The notes below the pieces were generated by a model that saw only the letters and a program-made list of their open reading frames with translations, ran no database searches and was not told the origin of the DNA. The position numbers were made by a program, and so were the translations under genes. A stretch of DNA of 64,000 bases from Collybiopsis luxurians FD-317 M1 (lineage: Eukaryota; Basidiomycota; Agaricomycetes; Agaricales; Omphalotaceae), in NCBI GenBank assembly GCA_000827265.1, contig KN834796.1, positions 234,268-298,267 on the forward strand. The letters run 5' to 3'. Numbering within the stretch: the first letter of the stretch is position 1; the number at the start of each line of letters is the position of its first letter. Positions 12,084 through 24,685 of the stretch are shown one piece after another.

Positions 12084-13667
12084 ATGACAAGTAACGGGAC
12101 CCCGCACCACAACGCCATTCCTTCAGAAGTTGGTTGGCAATTTGTACCCCAATACTACAACTTTGTAAACAAAGAACCTGAACGCTTACATTGTTTCTAC
12201 AATAAACGGTCTACTTTCATTCATGGCTCAGAAGGAGAAGACGGTAAAACTTGCCACGGTCAACAGGTGTCAATTCTTCTACTCTCTTTTTTTGAAATTT
12301 GCAATCTAACTTTTTATGTCAGGAAATTCACGCTCAGATCACTTCTCTTGGCTTCCAGGACTGCAAAATCTTCATTCACTCTGTAGATGCCCAGTCTTCT
12401 GCAGATGGCGGTATCATCATCCAGGTCATCGGTGAAATGTCCAATAGCAATGGTCCATGGCGTAAATTCGTTCAGACTTTCTTCCTTGCCGAGCAGCCGA
12501 ATGGCTACTTTGTTTTGAACGATATCTTCCGGTTCTTGAAGGAAGACAGCGTTGAGGGTGACCTTCCAGACGAGCAGGAGCCTGCTGCTGTTCCACCTGA
12601 GCCGGCGCCAGCTCCCGAGCCTGTGGTTGCTCCGGCGGAATATCCTCGGGAACCTTCTCCTGCTCCCCCTTCTCCGCCGGTAGAAGTTGTAGACACGACT
12701 GCTGTTCCCGTCGAGGAACCTCCGGTCACTGTCTCTGACATCGACGAGCCTGCTCCTGCTCCCGTCCCTGTTACCGAGCCCGTTGCCCAAATGAACGGAC
12801 ACGAGATTGAAAAGCCAGCAAGTCCTCCCCCCGCTCCCGTGTCAAAACCAGCAACCCCTCCTCCTCCTCCTACTGCTGTTGTGCCGACACCAACTCCTGC
12901 CGTCGCCTCTGCTCCTCCTGCTGCTGTTGCTCCTCCACCCGCAGCTGCCCCTGCTGCTGCTTCAGCTCCCGCAGCAGCGCCCGTTCCCAAAACTTGGGCC
13001 AACCTTGCCGCTTCAAATTCAAGAAAGTGGGGTAACGCTGTTGCTCATGATTCACGAGGATCATCGGAGAACGTACCAAACTCTCCCGCCGCCGCTAGCA
13101 CCAGCGGCGCTCAGACCCCGGCCAAGGCTCCAGGTACACCCAGCAGGACGCCCCATCCCTCTTACGCAGCTGCTCAGAGCGTGACAACGGCCCAATGTTT
13201 CATCAAGGTAAGGCAGTGATTTACTGGTCATTTTCGTAACCATGCTTATTCTTATTTCCTCGAAAACTCTAAAGAGCGTTACCGAGCCCATTACTACGCA
13301 GGCGCTCACTCAAGCTCTCGCACGCTTTGGACCCCTCAAGAGTATCGAAATCGTTCGACAAAAGGCATGCGCCTTTGCCGAGTTCTCGACCGTCGATGCT
13401 GCTAAGCGTGCCATCATCTCTTCGCTGCCCTCTGGCGTTGGCGGTGAGGGCGGTGTCAAGGTTGATGTCGGCGGTAGTGAGACTTTGAAGATCTTTGTAG
13501 AGACCAGGAAGGAACGAGGTGATCGACCAGCATCCCGTGGTCGAGGTGGTGGCCCGCCGTTTGCTGGTGAAGGGCGCGGATCCGGTTCGTCTGAATCTCG
13601 TGGTAATTTCAGAGGTGGGGGGTCCACGAGAGGTGGTGGTTCGGGACGTGGTAGAGGTGCCAAGTAG
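12084..13667 (+). CDS. G3BP-like RNA-binding protein: NTF2-like domain, RRM and RGG tail, 486 aa
   Basis: Exons are 12084-12266, 12323-13207 and 13275-13667 (introns of 56 and 67 bases). Residues 10-125 match the NTF2-like fold of Ras-GAP SH3-binding proteins: GWQFVPQYYNFVNKEPERL, then an FVQTFFLAEQ/GYFVLNDIFRF strand pair. A long Pro/Ala-rich linker with repeated PAPAP-type stretches (residues 150-320) leads to an RRM that starts at QCFIK: RNP2-like CFIKSVTEPI, then KACAFAEF at the RNP1 position. The C-terminus is an arginine/glycine-rich tail (GRGGG, RGGGSGRGRG) of the kind that binds RNA. In animals G3BP nucleates stress granules; fungal homologues with the same order are linked to ubiquitin protease regulation and RNA granules. 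The second intron interrupts the start of the RRM. The 3' part of the gene is duplicated at 15384-16089. Confidence 0.92.
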
Positions 13668-14335
13668 GTCTACTTTCTTCGTGAGGTTGAGGTCGGATCG
13701 AAGAGGTTTTTAACCTTCTCGGTCTGATATCATCACACATCCACAAAAAAAAAACCTGCTTGCGCCACAAAATGCCTGTTACTTTAAAAAAATTTCAAAA
13801 ATATCACGAGTCTCTCTTTCTTTCTTTGTGGTCTTGAAGGAATCCATTTCCGGGAACGAGATACCTTTCTTCATCCCCGCGTTTCCACGTGTCCCAAATC
13901 AATGTTACTTGCATGTATCCTCTACCGCTTTTTCACCTCTTGCTTTGTGTGTGCGTCTGTGTCGTTGCTCTTTCTTTTTTTCCGCTATGGGTCTTTGTTA
14001 CTTTTGCCACATTTGCATCCTCCTTTCTTTTCCTTTCCTCTTTTCAACACTTGTTTCTGACCGACTCTGCAAGTTTTGTGCCCCCCTCCCGATGACACCT
14101 TCACCTTCACCCTTCCCATGTCCTATCTGTCCTCCGTCTCTTGTCCCGCCATACTTGAACATCATGTCTAATCGATCATGCTCTCATGCAAAAACAATTC
14201 TCTTTGCCTCCCTCCAATGTAGCCCAAATAACCGATATTATAATGTTCTTTATTTTTTTACCTCTTCCTATGCCATTGTTTATCCAACCTTCCTGGTGAA
14301 CGTGTGCGTGCGTGTGCCTTCGACTTTGCGATAAC

Positions 14336-15383
14336 AAACTATAATAAGCCAACTCATCCAGAATACTCGTACATTCAGTCTCTTTGTACGGATCATCTCC
14401 GTACCGCCTGTTGTATTTCCCAATGGTAATACAGCCATCACCGTCGACGAAACCTCTTTCAGCTTCCGTAACATGCCTGTAGACCGACGGACGATGGTGC
14501 ATCGATAGTCCAGCATCAGTGTGATGCAGTTCGGCTTCTGGCATAAGCACGCGGGATGATGTAGGGAGTGGAGGACGCCCTTGAGCGTTCTCTCCGTTAC
14601 GAATAGTCGACGTAAGCTGGCCGCAAGACTGGCAGGAGTAGGGGCCAGTTCCGGAATGAAGAACTGTTTATCGAGATGGTGCTCTTTGAGCTGAACGTGG
14701 CCGTTCCCGTTCCTATTCCCATTAGCTTGTCATTGTGGCTGCTGCTGCTGAGAGAATCAACCTGCAGCTACAGGAGGGTTGGGTAACTGGGCTTCTCGCG
14801 CGGTGAAATCGGTACTAACCGGGGACTCACATGTACTCACAGGCAAGCGGAGACAACGTGATTGAGATCGCCGTAAACTGTAAAGCCACTACTTATGATT
14901 ATCGATAAGGTAGACGACACTCAAACCCGACCAACAATTTTCGTTGCCCAAATTAGGGCAGAAGGTCAATCTCGGGTGATTATATGACTTATAGGCCCAG
15001 CTTTTGTTAAATTTCTACCAACAGATTAAAATAAATGACTGAAAGTATCCTCTCATGCAATGTCTTAATATTTTATGAAAAATTGCGAGACTAGTTTCCA
15101 AAACAGCGTGTTCAAAGCAGTAAATCTGGAACTACTTCGTGAGACCTCCAAATTTTATAATATTAAAATGTTACACATAATTTAGAGAGCATTTAGAGCT
15201 ATCTCTTGGAGCTTATTATCATCACCTTCCCCTTGTCTTGCCATCCTATACAAAAGCACTCGTCTAAGCGCCCATGCTGGCTCAATTGGGCAACGAAAAT
15301 TGTCACGTGGGGTTGGTCGGGTTTGAGTGTCGTCTACTATCCCTTACATCTTTCACTCCAACCACCATTTTGATAATATTAAT
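14336..15383. other. Region between the RNA-binding gene and its partial copy, with a coding-like minus-strand stretch
   Basis: The minus strand from about 14670 to 14330 has a frame whose composition looks protein-like: a CQSCG motif, then LHHTDAGLSMHHRPSVYRH, then GFVDGDGCITIGKYNRRYGD. A second frame over the upstream part (about 14600-14740) is also coding-like, as if a frameshift or small intron joined them. No start or clean splice sites were found, so I read it as the remnant of a minus-strand gene of unknown family. Bases 14900-15300 are AT-rich and empty. Confidence 0.3.
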
Positions 15384-16089
15384 ATGTCTGCAAATTCAGG
15401 GAAGTGGGGCAATGCCGTTGCCCACGGGGATACTCAGGCAACTCAGAAATCCAGCGTTCAGATCTTAGACCGTGCCGTGCAGTATACTTCTTTCCTTCCT
15501 TCTTTCCCTCCTGAGACCCAGGCAGTTGTACAGCTGCTGCTTGAGAAACGAGGATCATCGGAGAATGTGCAAAATTCTCCTGCTCCTGCTAGTACTAGCA
15601 GCTCCCAGACCCCGGCCAAGGCTCCAGATACATCCAGCAGGACTCCTCACCCCTCTTACGCAGCTGCTCAGGGCGTAACAACTGCGCAATGTTTCATCAA
15701 GGTAAGACAGTGATTCACTGGCCGTTTTCGTATCCATGCATATTCTTCCTCCGAAACTTTTAAAGCGCGTAAACGAGTCCATTACTACGCAGGCACTCAC
15801 TGAAGCTCTCTCACGTTTTGGTTCCCTCAAGAGGGTCGACATCGTTCGATCGAAGGCATGTGCCTTTGTAGAATTCTCCACCGTCGATGCTGCTAGGAGT
15901 GCCATCGTCTCTTCGCTGCCCTCTGGTGTTGGCGATAAGGGTGGCGGTGTCGAGGTTGATGTCCGCGGTAGTGAGACATTCAAGGTCTTTGTAGAGACTA
16001 GGAGGAAACGTGGTGATAGGCCTACATCTCGTGGTCGAGGTGGTGGCCCGCCGTTAGCTGGTGGAGGGCGCGGATCCGGTTTCGTCTGA
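15384..16089 (+). CDS. Truncated duplicate of the G3BP-like gene: RRM only, 213 aa
   Basis: Exons 15384-15701 and 15766-16089 with a 64-base intron at the same place as in the parent gene. The protein begins just before the parent's GKWGNAVAH segment, so the NTF2-like domain and the Pro/Ala linker are missing. About 115 bases with no match in the parent are inserted after the start. The RRM is complete (CFIKRVNESITTQ, KACAFVEF). A one-base insertion near 16080 shifts the frame and ends the protein at GRGSGFV, so the RGG tail is lost although its DNA is still recognisable downstream. The frame is otherwise open and the splice sites are intact, so it may be expressed. It could equally be a young pseudogene. 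Confidence 0.7.
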
Positions 16090-16941
16090 CTCATGGTAAT
16101 TTCGGAGGTGGGGGGTCCTCGAGGGGTGGTGGTTCGGGACGTGGTAAAGGCGCCAAGTATGTATGCTTCCGCCTAAGGTTGAGGTAAGACATTTTAACTT
16201 TCTCGGTCTGGTATTTATCGTCTCACACCCGCAAGAAAAAGCCTTTGCTTGCGACAGACAATGCCTGTGACTTCGGAAAAGTCTCTCTTTCTTTATGGTA
16301 GGAATCCATTTCCGGGAACGAGATACCTTTCTTCACCCTCGTCCCAAGCCTATGCTACTTGCATGTAACCTCTACCATCCGCCTCGCTTTTTATCTATTG
16401 TTTTGTGGTGCGTCTGTGTCGTTACACTCTCTTTTCGCTATGGGTATTGGTTAATTTTACCGCATCTTTTGCATCATCTTTTGCATGTATTCCCTACCCA
16501 TCCGTCCTCGCTTTTTTACCTCTTGCTTTGTGTGTCGTTGCTCTTTCGCTATGGGTTTTGTTGTTTTTGCCGCATCTTTTGCCTGTATCCTCTACCATCC
16601 GTCCTCGCTTTCTTACCTCTTGCTTTGTGTGTGCGTCCGTGTCTTTGCTCTTTCTTTTTCGCTATGGGTCTTCGTTACTTTTGCCACATCTTCTTCCCAG
16701 CACTTGTTTACGACCAACTTTGTTTACAAGTTCCATGTCTCCTTCCCGATGACTCCCTCACCTTCCCATGTCCCATCTGTCCTCCCTCTCTTTCCCCGCC
16801 GTACCTGAACATCATGTCTAATCGATCATGCTCTCATGCAAAAACAATTCTCTTTGCCTCCCTCCAATGTAGCCCAAATAACCGATATTATAATGTTCTT
16901 TATTTTTATACCTCTTCCTATGTCATTGTCTATCCAACCTC
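15388..16941 (+). repeat. Segmental duplicate of 13011-14291
   Basis: The copy covers the end of exon 2, intron 2, exon 3 and the 3' flank of the G3BP-like gene in the same orientation. Coding parts differ at many positions, but the end of the 3' flank (16808-16941 against 14158-14291) is almost identical: I see one run of about 100 bases without a difference and only three changes in the remaining 30. The pyrimidine-rich flank in between has expanded in the copy (16362-16695). Confidence 0.9.
16362..16695 (+). repeat. Triplicated pyrimidine-rich segment in the duplicated 3' flank
   Basis: Three successive units of roughly 105-115 bases start near 16362, 16479 and 16586. Each runs from a TGTATCCTCTACC-like start through CTTGCTTTGTGTG and CGCTATGGGT to a TTTTGCC(A/G)CATCTT-like end. 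The parent locus (about 13912-14030) has one unit. The tract is non-coding; the frames that cross it are chance. Confidence 0.75.
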
Positions 16942-17170
16942 CTGCGGGTGGACGTGTGTGCGTGCGTGCGACGATGAGTGCGCATTTTGTAAGTTGCGCG
17001 GCGGCTCACGCAACTATGCAAAAAAATAAGATTCTATCGATGAATAGCTACTTTAGACAGAATAAGAACGCAAATTATAACCCAGAGAAAGCGCCCCAAG
17101 CAACCGAGAAGCTTTTTTTTTAAAAAAACAAGCACGATATCTTCTATCAAATGCGGTATACACTACCGCT

Positions 17171-18973
17171 CTAACTACCCCAATAAAACCTATCCATATC
17201 TTCATCTTCATCCGCATACTCCATCACCCTCGACAACGGCCGACCCGCCGTAGGTAGACTCCGGTACGGGAGATCTTGGATGATTCTCAAATAACGCCCT
17301 CCTCCCTCCACTCCTCCTCCTCCTCCTGCTCCGCTTGCAGGAGAAAATCCACCGCCACCACCGCCACTACCAAACAGAGCCGCGAATCGGGATGCCAATC
17401 CTGGTCGGAATGATACGATGGTAGCTGATTGGAGTGGAGTGATAGAAGAAGGACAAGAAACGCTCTCAAGAATAGGAGGATCCAACCTCGTGTCGATGAA
17501 CCTCTCCAGGGCATCTTCCGAGAACGTGTACCGATCGGAAAAGTGTACCACCTCCAGTTTCGGGCAAAGCACTTCACCTCCGCCGCTGGCGTCGTCGTTT
17601 GGACTGGTAGGAGCGGATGAGGACGAGGAGGAAGAAGACGACGAAGACGACAAAGTATAACCAGGAATAGCCAAAGCCCTCAAAAGGTCCTCATCGACAA
17701 TCGGCGTCTGCGTGCTCCCTTCTTTAAACACCATCGTCCTCAACATCGGCATTGCCCGGATCATCTCGACCAGCATGGCATTCGTCAGACCAGTGGAACG
17801 TTTTAATTCGAATTTTATACTCTGCAGCGGATACCCCGATCGATGCAAGAAGCTGCGCAGGGACGTGCACAAGAGAGGAGACAGCTCTGCTCTGTACCCG
17901 TCAAGATGTAGATGCCTGAGTCGAGGAAGGGAGAGTACGTCGAGGATCTCGGACATGACGTTCGAGCTCGTGTTCATGGATAGTTTTTCGAGATGAGGAA
18001 GGAGGGTTATGGGCTCTTCTTCGACATCAGATGAGGTGGTGCTGGATGTGTTGGAGTTCTGGCGCCGGGTGAGAGTGTCGCGGGCGTGCATGTTTAATAT
18101 GCATTCGCGCAATGAGGTGCATTGGGTGAGGATGTTCATGAGCTCCAAGACGCCAAAGTTCCAATCGTTGTGATCCAACGATAGGAAACACAATTGGGAC
18201 CAGGGGACGGCGGGACGGAAGAGAGGGCCTGCGTCGCCGAGGTTGAGACGGCGGAGGGAAGGTGCGAATTCGAGGAATGGAGGATGGCGGGATTGGGCGT
18301 CGAGGATGAACGGATTGGTGTCGGAGCAGGCGATATGGGCAGATTCGAGGAGGGGAACGTCGGTTCCTTGGAGAGAGTTAAATATGCTAAGACATGAAAC
18401 GGGGACTTGGAGGGATAGATATTTCCATTGAGGAGAGTACGGAACTAGGAGCTGGAGGGTCGAGGCTACTTGGGAGACGTCTTCCTGATATGTATTTTCG
18501 TTTCGAGAAAAGACGGAGATGTACAGGGGAAGGGATTTGGCCCGAGTTAGCCAGGTTGAGAGACCCGTTTTGAGTCTCGAGCATTTGACTGTGTATTCCT
18601 GGTATGTGTGCAGGGCCTCTGGAATAGTGATATGAAGCGAATTCCAGAGCTCCGGAGTCGAAAGACATATTGTACGCCATCGACTGCATACTCGGCCTAA
18701 CACCAGTGGTCCTTGGTCTGCATTGATGACCGGGAAAGAATCCAATGTCCACAAGAAGATCTGCTGCAGAATTTCCGTCGGACAGCTTTGAAAAGACACG
18801 GAGACGCGATGGACTGAGAGTTTGGACTCTATCTCATCGCGTTTCGCAATAATCGAGTCCAGCGAGGACTGCAGCCGATAGATTTGGGAATTTAGACGGT
18901 CCAAGTCGTTCACAAGTTGGGCAACTTGGTGGTCCATGGGAGACAGCAGGAGCTCGCGCAGGCCAGAATCCAT
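17171..18973 (-). CDS. F-box protein with leucine-rich C-terminal region, 600 aa
   Basis: A single exon. I chose the ATG at 18973 (MDSGLREL); the longer frame to 19072 begins with a low-complexity stretch unlikely to be translated. An N-terminal helix (residues 12-60) with spaced leucines, as in many agaricomycete F-box proteins, precedes a divergent F-box (CPTEILQQIFLWTL, then LGRVCSRWRTICLSTPELW) near residues 60-115. The rest has irregular leucine-rich repeats (FAPSLRRLNLGDAG, LPRLRHLHLDGYR). A serine run near residue 445 and glycine runs near residue 550 are variable tracts. F-box proteins recruit substrates to SCF ubiquitin ligases; this family is greatly expanded in mushrooms. Two decayed copies of its 5' part lie at about 21.2 and 60 kb. 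Confidence 0.9.
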   Translation of the reverse strand: MDSGLRELLLSPMDHQVAQLVNDLDRLNSQIYRLQSSLDSIIAKRDEIESKLSVHRVSVSFQSCPTEILQQIFLWTLDSFPVINADQGPLVLGRVCSRWRTICLSTPELWNSLHITIPEALHTYQEYTVKCSRLKTGLSTWLTRAKSLPLYISVFSRNENTYQEDVSQVASTLQLLVPYSPQWKYLSLQVPVSCLSIFNSLQGTDVPLLESAHIACSDTNPFILDAQSRHPPFLEFAPSLRRLNLGDAGPLFRPAVPWSQLCFLSLDHNDWNFGVLELMNILTQCTSLRECILNMHARDTLTRRQNSNTSSTTSSDVEEEPITLLPHLEKLSMNTSSNVMSEILDVLSLPRLRHLHLDGYRAELSPLLCTSLRSFLHRSGYPLQSIKFELKRSTGLTNAMLVEMIRAMPMLRTMVFKEGSTQTPIVDEDLLRALAIPGYTLSSSSSSSSSSSSAPTSPNDDASGGGEVLCPKLEVVHFSDRYTFSEDALERFIDTRLDPPILESVSCPSSITPLQSATIVSFRPGLASRFAALFGSGGGGGGFSPASGAGGGGGVEGGGRYLRIIQDLPYRSLPTAGRPLSRVMEYADEDEDMDRFYWGS

Positions 18974-19197
18974 TGGCACACGGCGTGTATGGGTGTGCTC
19001 AGTGAAAGCAGCCGACAGGCGTGATACAGCAGCAGTGGCACAACGGCACATGCGCCGGGTAAAAATTTGCACGTGAGGTCAGACGCGCTCACGCGGACTG
19101 GAACGCGACTTAAGCTCAGAGAAATAATCGTCGCGTATTACAATAGAAATTCAGTGTCCAACAGCTATATCGTGCTAATCTATCAATGTCTAATAAT

Positions 19198-20536
<1,339 letters not shown>

Positions 20537-20837
20537 TGCGATTCTTTGGACTGAAAGGTGCTATAGGGCTGGTTGATAGATTGCGAGAGAGCTTTTATAG
20601 TCGTGTCTCCAGTGCATGAATAATCACTTATTACTTACCTCTGGTAGCATAGAACTTTGAGCCTTTGTAAAGTCTGACTAATTATCAACGAACAGAAAGA
20701 TATGAGTAATAGTGCTATATAGAGGATTTCAAAGCGTTTTCTCTCGAATTTCCCGGCAGACCCGGCGTATAGGGAACTCGGCCCCTGGATGAGTATCCCT
20801 ACCCTTAAGGAGGAAAAGATAGTACATATATACCGCG

Positions 20838-21036
20838 TTTCAGGCTTCTGGACGAAGAGCCATGCATTACGGCGGAACTTATCTGTACTGCAGACGAGTA
20901 TGAAAGTAGTTCCAACTCCCGAGTCACGGCCAGCATTGTTCGGATGGGGTACTACCGATTGAAAACCTCCGACCGGATATCCGGGCCAGCAGTACCTCGA
21001 AAGGCAGATTTGCAACACTTGCTATCTGCAAACTTT
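20838..21036 (+). repeat. Direct repeat A, copy 1
   Basis: It aligns with 21838-22036 in the same orientation, about 1 kb apart. Shared blocks include AGAGCCATGCATTACGG, GAGTATGAAAGTAGTTCC and GAAAGGCAGATTTG. It is non-coding. Confidence 0.75.
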
Positions 21037-21159
21037 TGGAGTACCCATGTTGAGCTGTTCTGTGAGATCTTTCACTGTAAGTGAACCCCTTCTCGCCCAG
21101 GCTCACAGCCCGTGAGAAAATCGGAATCTGACTAATCTCTGAGTCTTTGCACCTCTCGC

Positions 21160-21740
21160 GCCGCCATGGAAGTAGAGAATCTCCGAGTCGAAGTCGCCAC
21201 TCACGACCGTCTAGAAATGGGAGCGGATGTAGTCAGCATATTGAAAGCTGAGGAGCTGAACGGCAGGCTTTTCCGCCTACCGCTGATGCTAGATTTCGAA
21301 TTGGGGTCGGTATTCAAAGAGGGAAATATCACCAAATTCAAAACTGGAGCTGACATTAAGGGCGCTCCCACCACCACCTCTTCCTCCTGCGCCAGAGGAA
21401 ATCGGTGTTAGGCAGTCCCACACCGGACCGGGGCGTTCCAGAATGAGAAGAAGCGAGATTTTCCTGTTCTCGACTCGCCAAGAGCGCTCTGGTGACTCCA
21501 GGATCCTGCAAGGGAGAATGCACCAATACTTAACCGGGAATGAATCACCTGCAGAGTCTCTGTCGGATAGTTTCGAAAAAGAGATAGGCGGAGAACTTGG
21601 ACTGGGTCTCATCACGTTAGGGACTATTGTAGTCGAGAAATTTGGGATTTTGGATGTCGCAAATCATCGAAATTTGCTCCACTTGGTGTTGTAGTGCAGG
21701 AGCTCGGATGGCCAAAGTCCATTGACCAACAGCATATAAG
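21160..21740 (-). pseudogene. Decayed 5' fragment of an F-box gene
   Basis: The minus strand aligns with the start of the F-box gene at 17171-18973: from a start-like ATGGACTTTGG near 21720, through the segment equal to CGCGATGAGATAGAGTCC in the intact gene, to the region encoding the F-box itself (CTGCAG...GAAAATCTCGCTTC). Frameshifts and stops break it in every frame. The glycine- or serine-like run in overlapping frames comes from a CCACCACCACCTCTTCCTCC tract. A better preserved sibling is at 59940-60520. Confidence 0.7.
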
Positions 21741-21837
21741 TATAAGTTTGCGAGTCTAAAAGCCCACAGGCGTTGATATATCTATCGCTCCGGGTAAAAT
21801 TTTGTGCATGACGACCCGCTCGAGTACCCAGGTAGTG

Positions 21838-22036
21838 ATATATACTGCGTTTGAGACTTCTGCACAAAGAGCCATGCATTACGGTGGCACACATCTGTAT
21901 TGCAGATGAGTATGAAAGTAGTTCCGACTTCCGAGTCACGACTAGCATTGTTCGGATGTGATACCGATTGAAACCTCAGAGCGGGTACCCGGCAGCACCT
22001 TGAAAGGCAGATTTGCCAAATTTAAACTTCTACGGT
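21838..22036 (+). repeat. Direct repeat A, copy 2
   Basis: Partner of 20838-21036. Copies 1 and 2 bracket the F-box relic, as expected if relic plus flank was tandemly duplicated or inserted as a unit. Confidence 0.75.
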
Positions 22037-22275
22037 ACTGTTATTGTAAGTAAATATCCCGCCCTGTCCATCTGTCGCAGATCCACTAAAATTCTAGCTC
22101 ATATCGTCACCCGAATAGGTGAACATTCCGGCGGATCCATCTTGATTAGCATAGTCAAAAACTCCAGCCGTAGCATCTCCCTTCGAGAACGCATACGCGT
22201 CCGCACTGACAAAGGTGTTATCCATACCCATACCCATGTCAGACGGGTCCTCAACCATCTGCGACGGATCAAGAT

Positions 22276-24685
22276 CTACAAGTTATCAACCGCGTTGAAA
22301 TCCGGCGGAGAGTCAGTGACAGCAAACTGGTTCTGGTCCGAGTCAGCAGAGTTATCAATTGCGTACAGCTGACTAGCATCAAACGACTGTCCACCAAAAT
22401 TCATAGGTTCGTGTTCCAACAAGCTCAACATCGACAACCCGCCGCCAGAAGTATTCGTCTGACCTGTCGAAACTTGCTGGTGTTGCTGTGCTTGGGACTG
22501 CTGCCGCGGGTGCTGCTGAGTCACCGATTGCTGGTATTGTGTGTGTGAATGCTGCTGGTTCTGATACTGATGGAAGAAATTCATAGCCCCATGCTCCAGC
22601 GTACTCAAAACCAACTGTCCCCCAGAACCAGCAGAATTACTAGGCACCTGAGCAGCATAATTCTGTTGGAACTGCTGCTGAGGATGTTGAGGATGCTGCT
22701 GGTGCTGATACTGATGCCACAGATCCATGGCTCCATGTTCCAGCGTACTCATCATCGATTGCCCCCCGGAACGACTAGAATTATGCAGGGTTTGCATATA
22801 TTGCTCCATCGGATGTGAAGCAGTGTTCCCAGATGGCTGCCCTAATGCATGCATAATACCACTCCCAACTGGACTTTGCATCGACGTGATCGACAACGAT
22901 CCGGATCCTCCATGAGGAGAAACAATTGGTTGACCTGGGTATATCTGCTGAGACTGAGGGTAAGAAGAGTAGGTCGCTGGATTGCCTGGAGCACCTCCAT
23001 AGGAAGGTGGAGAAGTTTGAGCATGATGGAGAGGTCGATGAGGCTGTTGTTGGGGGTATGGAAGAGCAGGTTGGGTGACAGAAGGCTGCCGATATTGAGG
23101 TTGAGCAACAATAGCCTGATAGGGGGGACGAGGAGGCAATTGCTGTTTAGGTTTGAGCGGCGTGAACAGACGGTCATGATTAGGAGTGTCAACTTACCAG
23201 TACCTGTACACATTGTTCCTCTGCATTGGGCAGCTGCATGAACGGCTGAGTGGTTGGCTGTTGCTGCTGAGCACCCTGATGGGGAGGGACTTGTGAGAGC
23301 TGTTGTGAACTTTGAATGTATTGAGGAGGTTCTTGGGACTGCTGGTTGACAACCGTTGGCTGAACTGCTGGCTGAGCAATGGTGGCCTGAACCGATGGAC
23401 GCAGTGGATTAGCTTGCTGCTGCTGCTGAGCAGCCGGTTGGGAAATTGGAGTGTGCAGAACTGATGGGGAGATTTGAGTGTATTTAGGAGGGCTTTGAGG
23501 CTGCTGATGCAACTGGGTAGCGGTTGGCTGAACTGCAGGCTGAGGTTGTGGAACAACCAGTTGAGCAACGGTCAACTGAACCTGAGCTGGAGGTTGAGGT
23601 AGAGGTCGTAAAACTGCCGGCTTAGCAACAGTAGCCTGAGCCGGGGGACGTGGCTGATTTAAATCAACTTGAGCAGCTTGAGTTTGAACCACTGAAGCCT
23701 GAGTTGGACCAACTGTCAATTGAACCGCAGGTTGGGAGGGTTGCAAATGAACTTGTGAAAGTTGATGAGCTGGATCAATTGAGTTCACCACTGACCCCTG
23801 TTGTCCACTAAAGGAAAACTGTGTCTGCGTGGTCGGGGTGTGAGTAGGCGTAGGCAGGGACGATTGATGTGCAGGGTGCGGATGCTGCACCGGAGGATGA
23901 GCCGGCCCCGTTGGTGGTTGATGATGAAGGGGCCTAGCGGGTAGGTGTGGCCCGGCAATGTTATTTGTCTGGTTCTGGTTTTGGTTTTGGCTCTGTGCAT
24001 GGGTAATAGTGTGCTGCACCAATAGTGCTTGCTGTGGTTGACCACCTGAAGGCTTATTCGGCAAACTCACACCACCAGTATCTCCCATCTGGTTCAAATT
24101 CTGATTCTGCAACTGAAAGACAGTATTTTGTATTTGCATAATCATTTGACCAAGCTGTTGTTGCTGGTTCTGCAAATTCATCGCCTGTACCTGAGCTTGC
24201 AAATACTGAATCTGGGCATTGGCATTTGTGAGCTGCTGGTGCTGAACATTTACCATTTGTTGGACTTGAACACTGGCCATTTCATTAGACGCGCGATGAG
24301 CAGTTGCATGACTGTCTCCATGCCCATGTCCATGTGAAGCTGCAGCTGCATGTTGAATCTTCATCAATGCATGAATAATAGCACCATAATTCACCCCCGG
24401 ATTTGGATTGGTCTGCTGCTGCTGTCCAATCGATTTGATAAGCCCAGAATAATCCACCCCCGGGTTACCCGCAAATGCATCTTGGAACTGCGAAGGGTCG
24501 AAGCCCATGTCACTCACATCGAGATTCGAAAGACTCGACTTGAGATCACTTAGTGTACCTTGATCAAATAGAGGGGGGCCGTTGAAAGGAGAGACGGTTC
24601 CAAAGATACTGTTTATTGCGAGCCTCGTTCCATAGTGGAGAGCGGCTCTCCCAGCCATGCGGCCTGCTACTTTGCCATATTTCAT
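22276..24685 (-). CDS. Glutamine/proline-rich low-complexity protein, 784 aa
   Basis: Exons 23198-24685 and 22276-23142 (55-base intron with GTAAGT donor). The first 60 residues are ordered, with a small-residue helix (GKVAGRMAGRAALHYGTRLA) like a glycine zipper. Residues 80-230 carry QQQ, heptad-like Q/N-rich segments and an HGHGHGDSH cluster. The long middle is a Pro/Gln/Val-rich repeat field. Near the C-terminus a motif occurs three times: STLEHGAMDLWHQYQ, STLEHGAMNFFHQYQ and a diverged SLLEHEPMNF. The composition is prion-like and suggests a scaffold or transcription-related role, but no enzyme domain is visible. An alternative end exists: splicing 22374 to 22275 would replace the last 33 residues with an Asp/Met-rich tail ending at 22094. 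The gene lies just left of the KDZ element. Confidence 0.75.

Larger units (their letters stand above)
20537..22093. other. Intergenic region made of repeats and an F-box relic
   Basis: No intact gene. It consists of a direct repeat (20838-21036 and 21838-22036) on either side of a decayed fragment of the F-box gene, both listed separately. The small frames seen on both strands are by-products of that relic. Confidence 0.7.

Noticed and set aside
12314..13309. Long minus-strand and alternative frames across the Pro/Ala-rich linker of the G3BP-like gene
   Set aside because: They arise from low-complexity coding DNA read in the wrong frame.
13828..14334. Cysteine- and phenylalanine-rich protein downstream of the G3BP-like gene, and its counterpart at 16295-17029
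   Set aside because: Pyrimidine-rich 3' flank; the two copies diverge by out-of-frame indels, unlike coding DNA.
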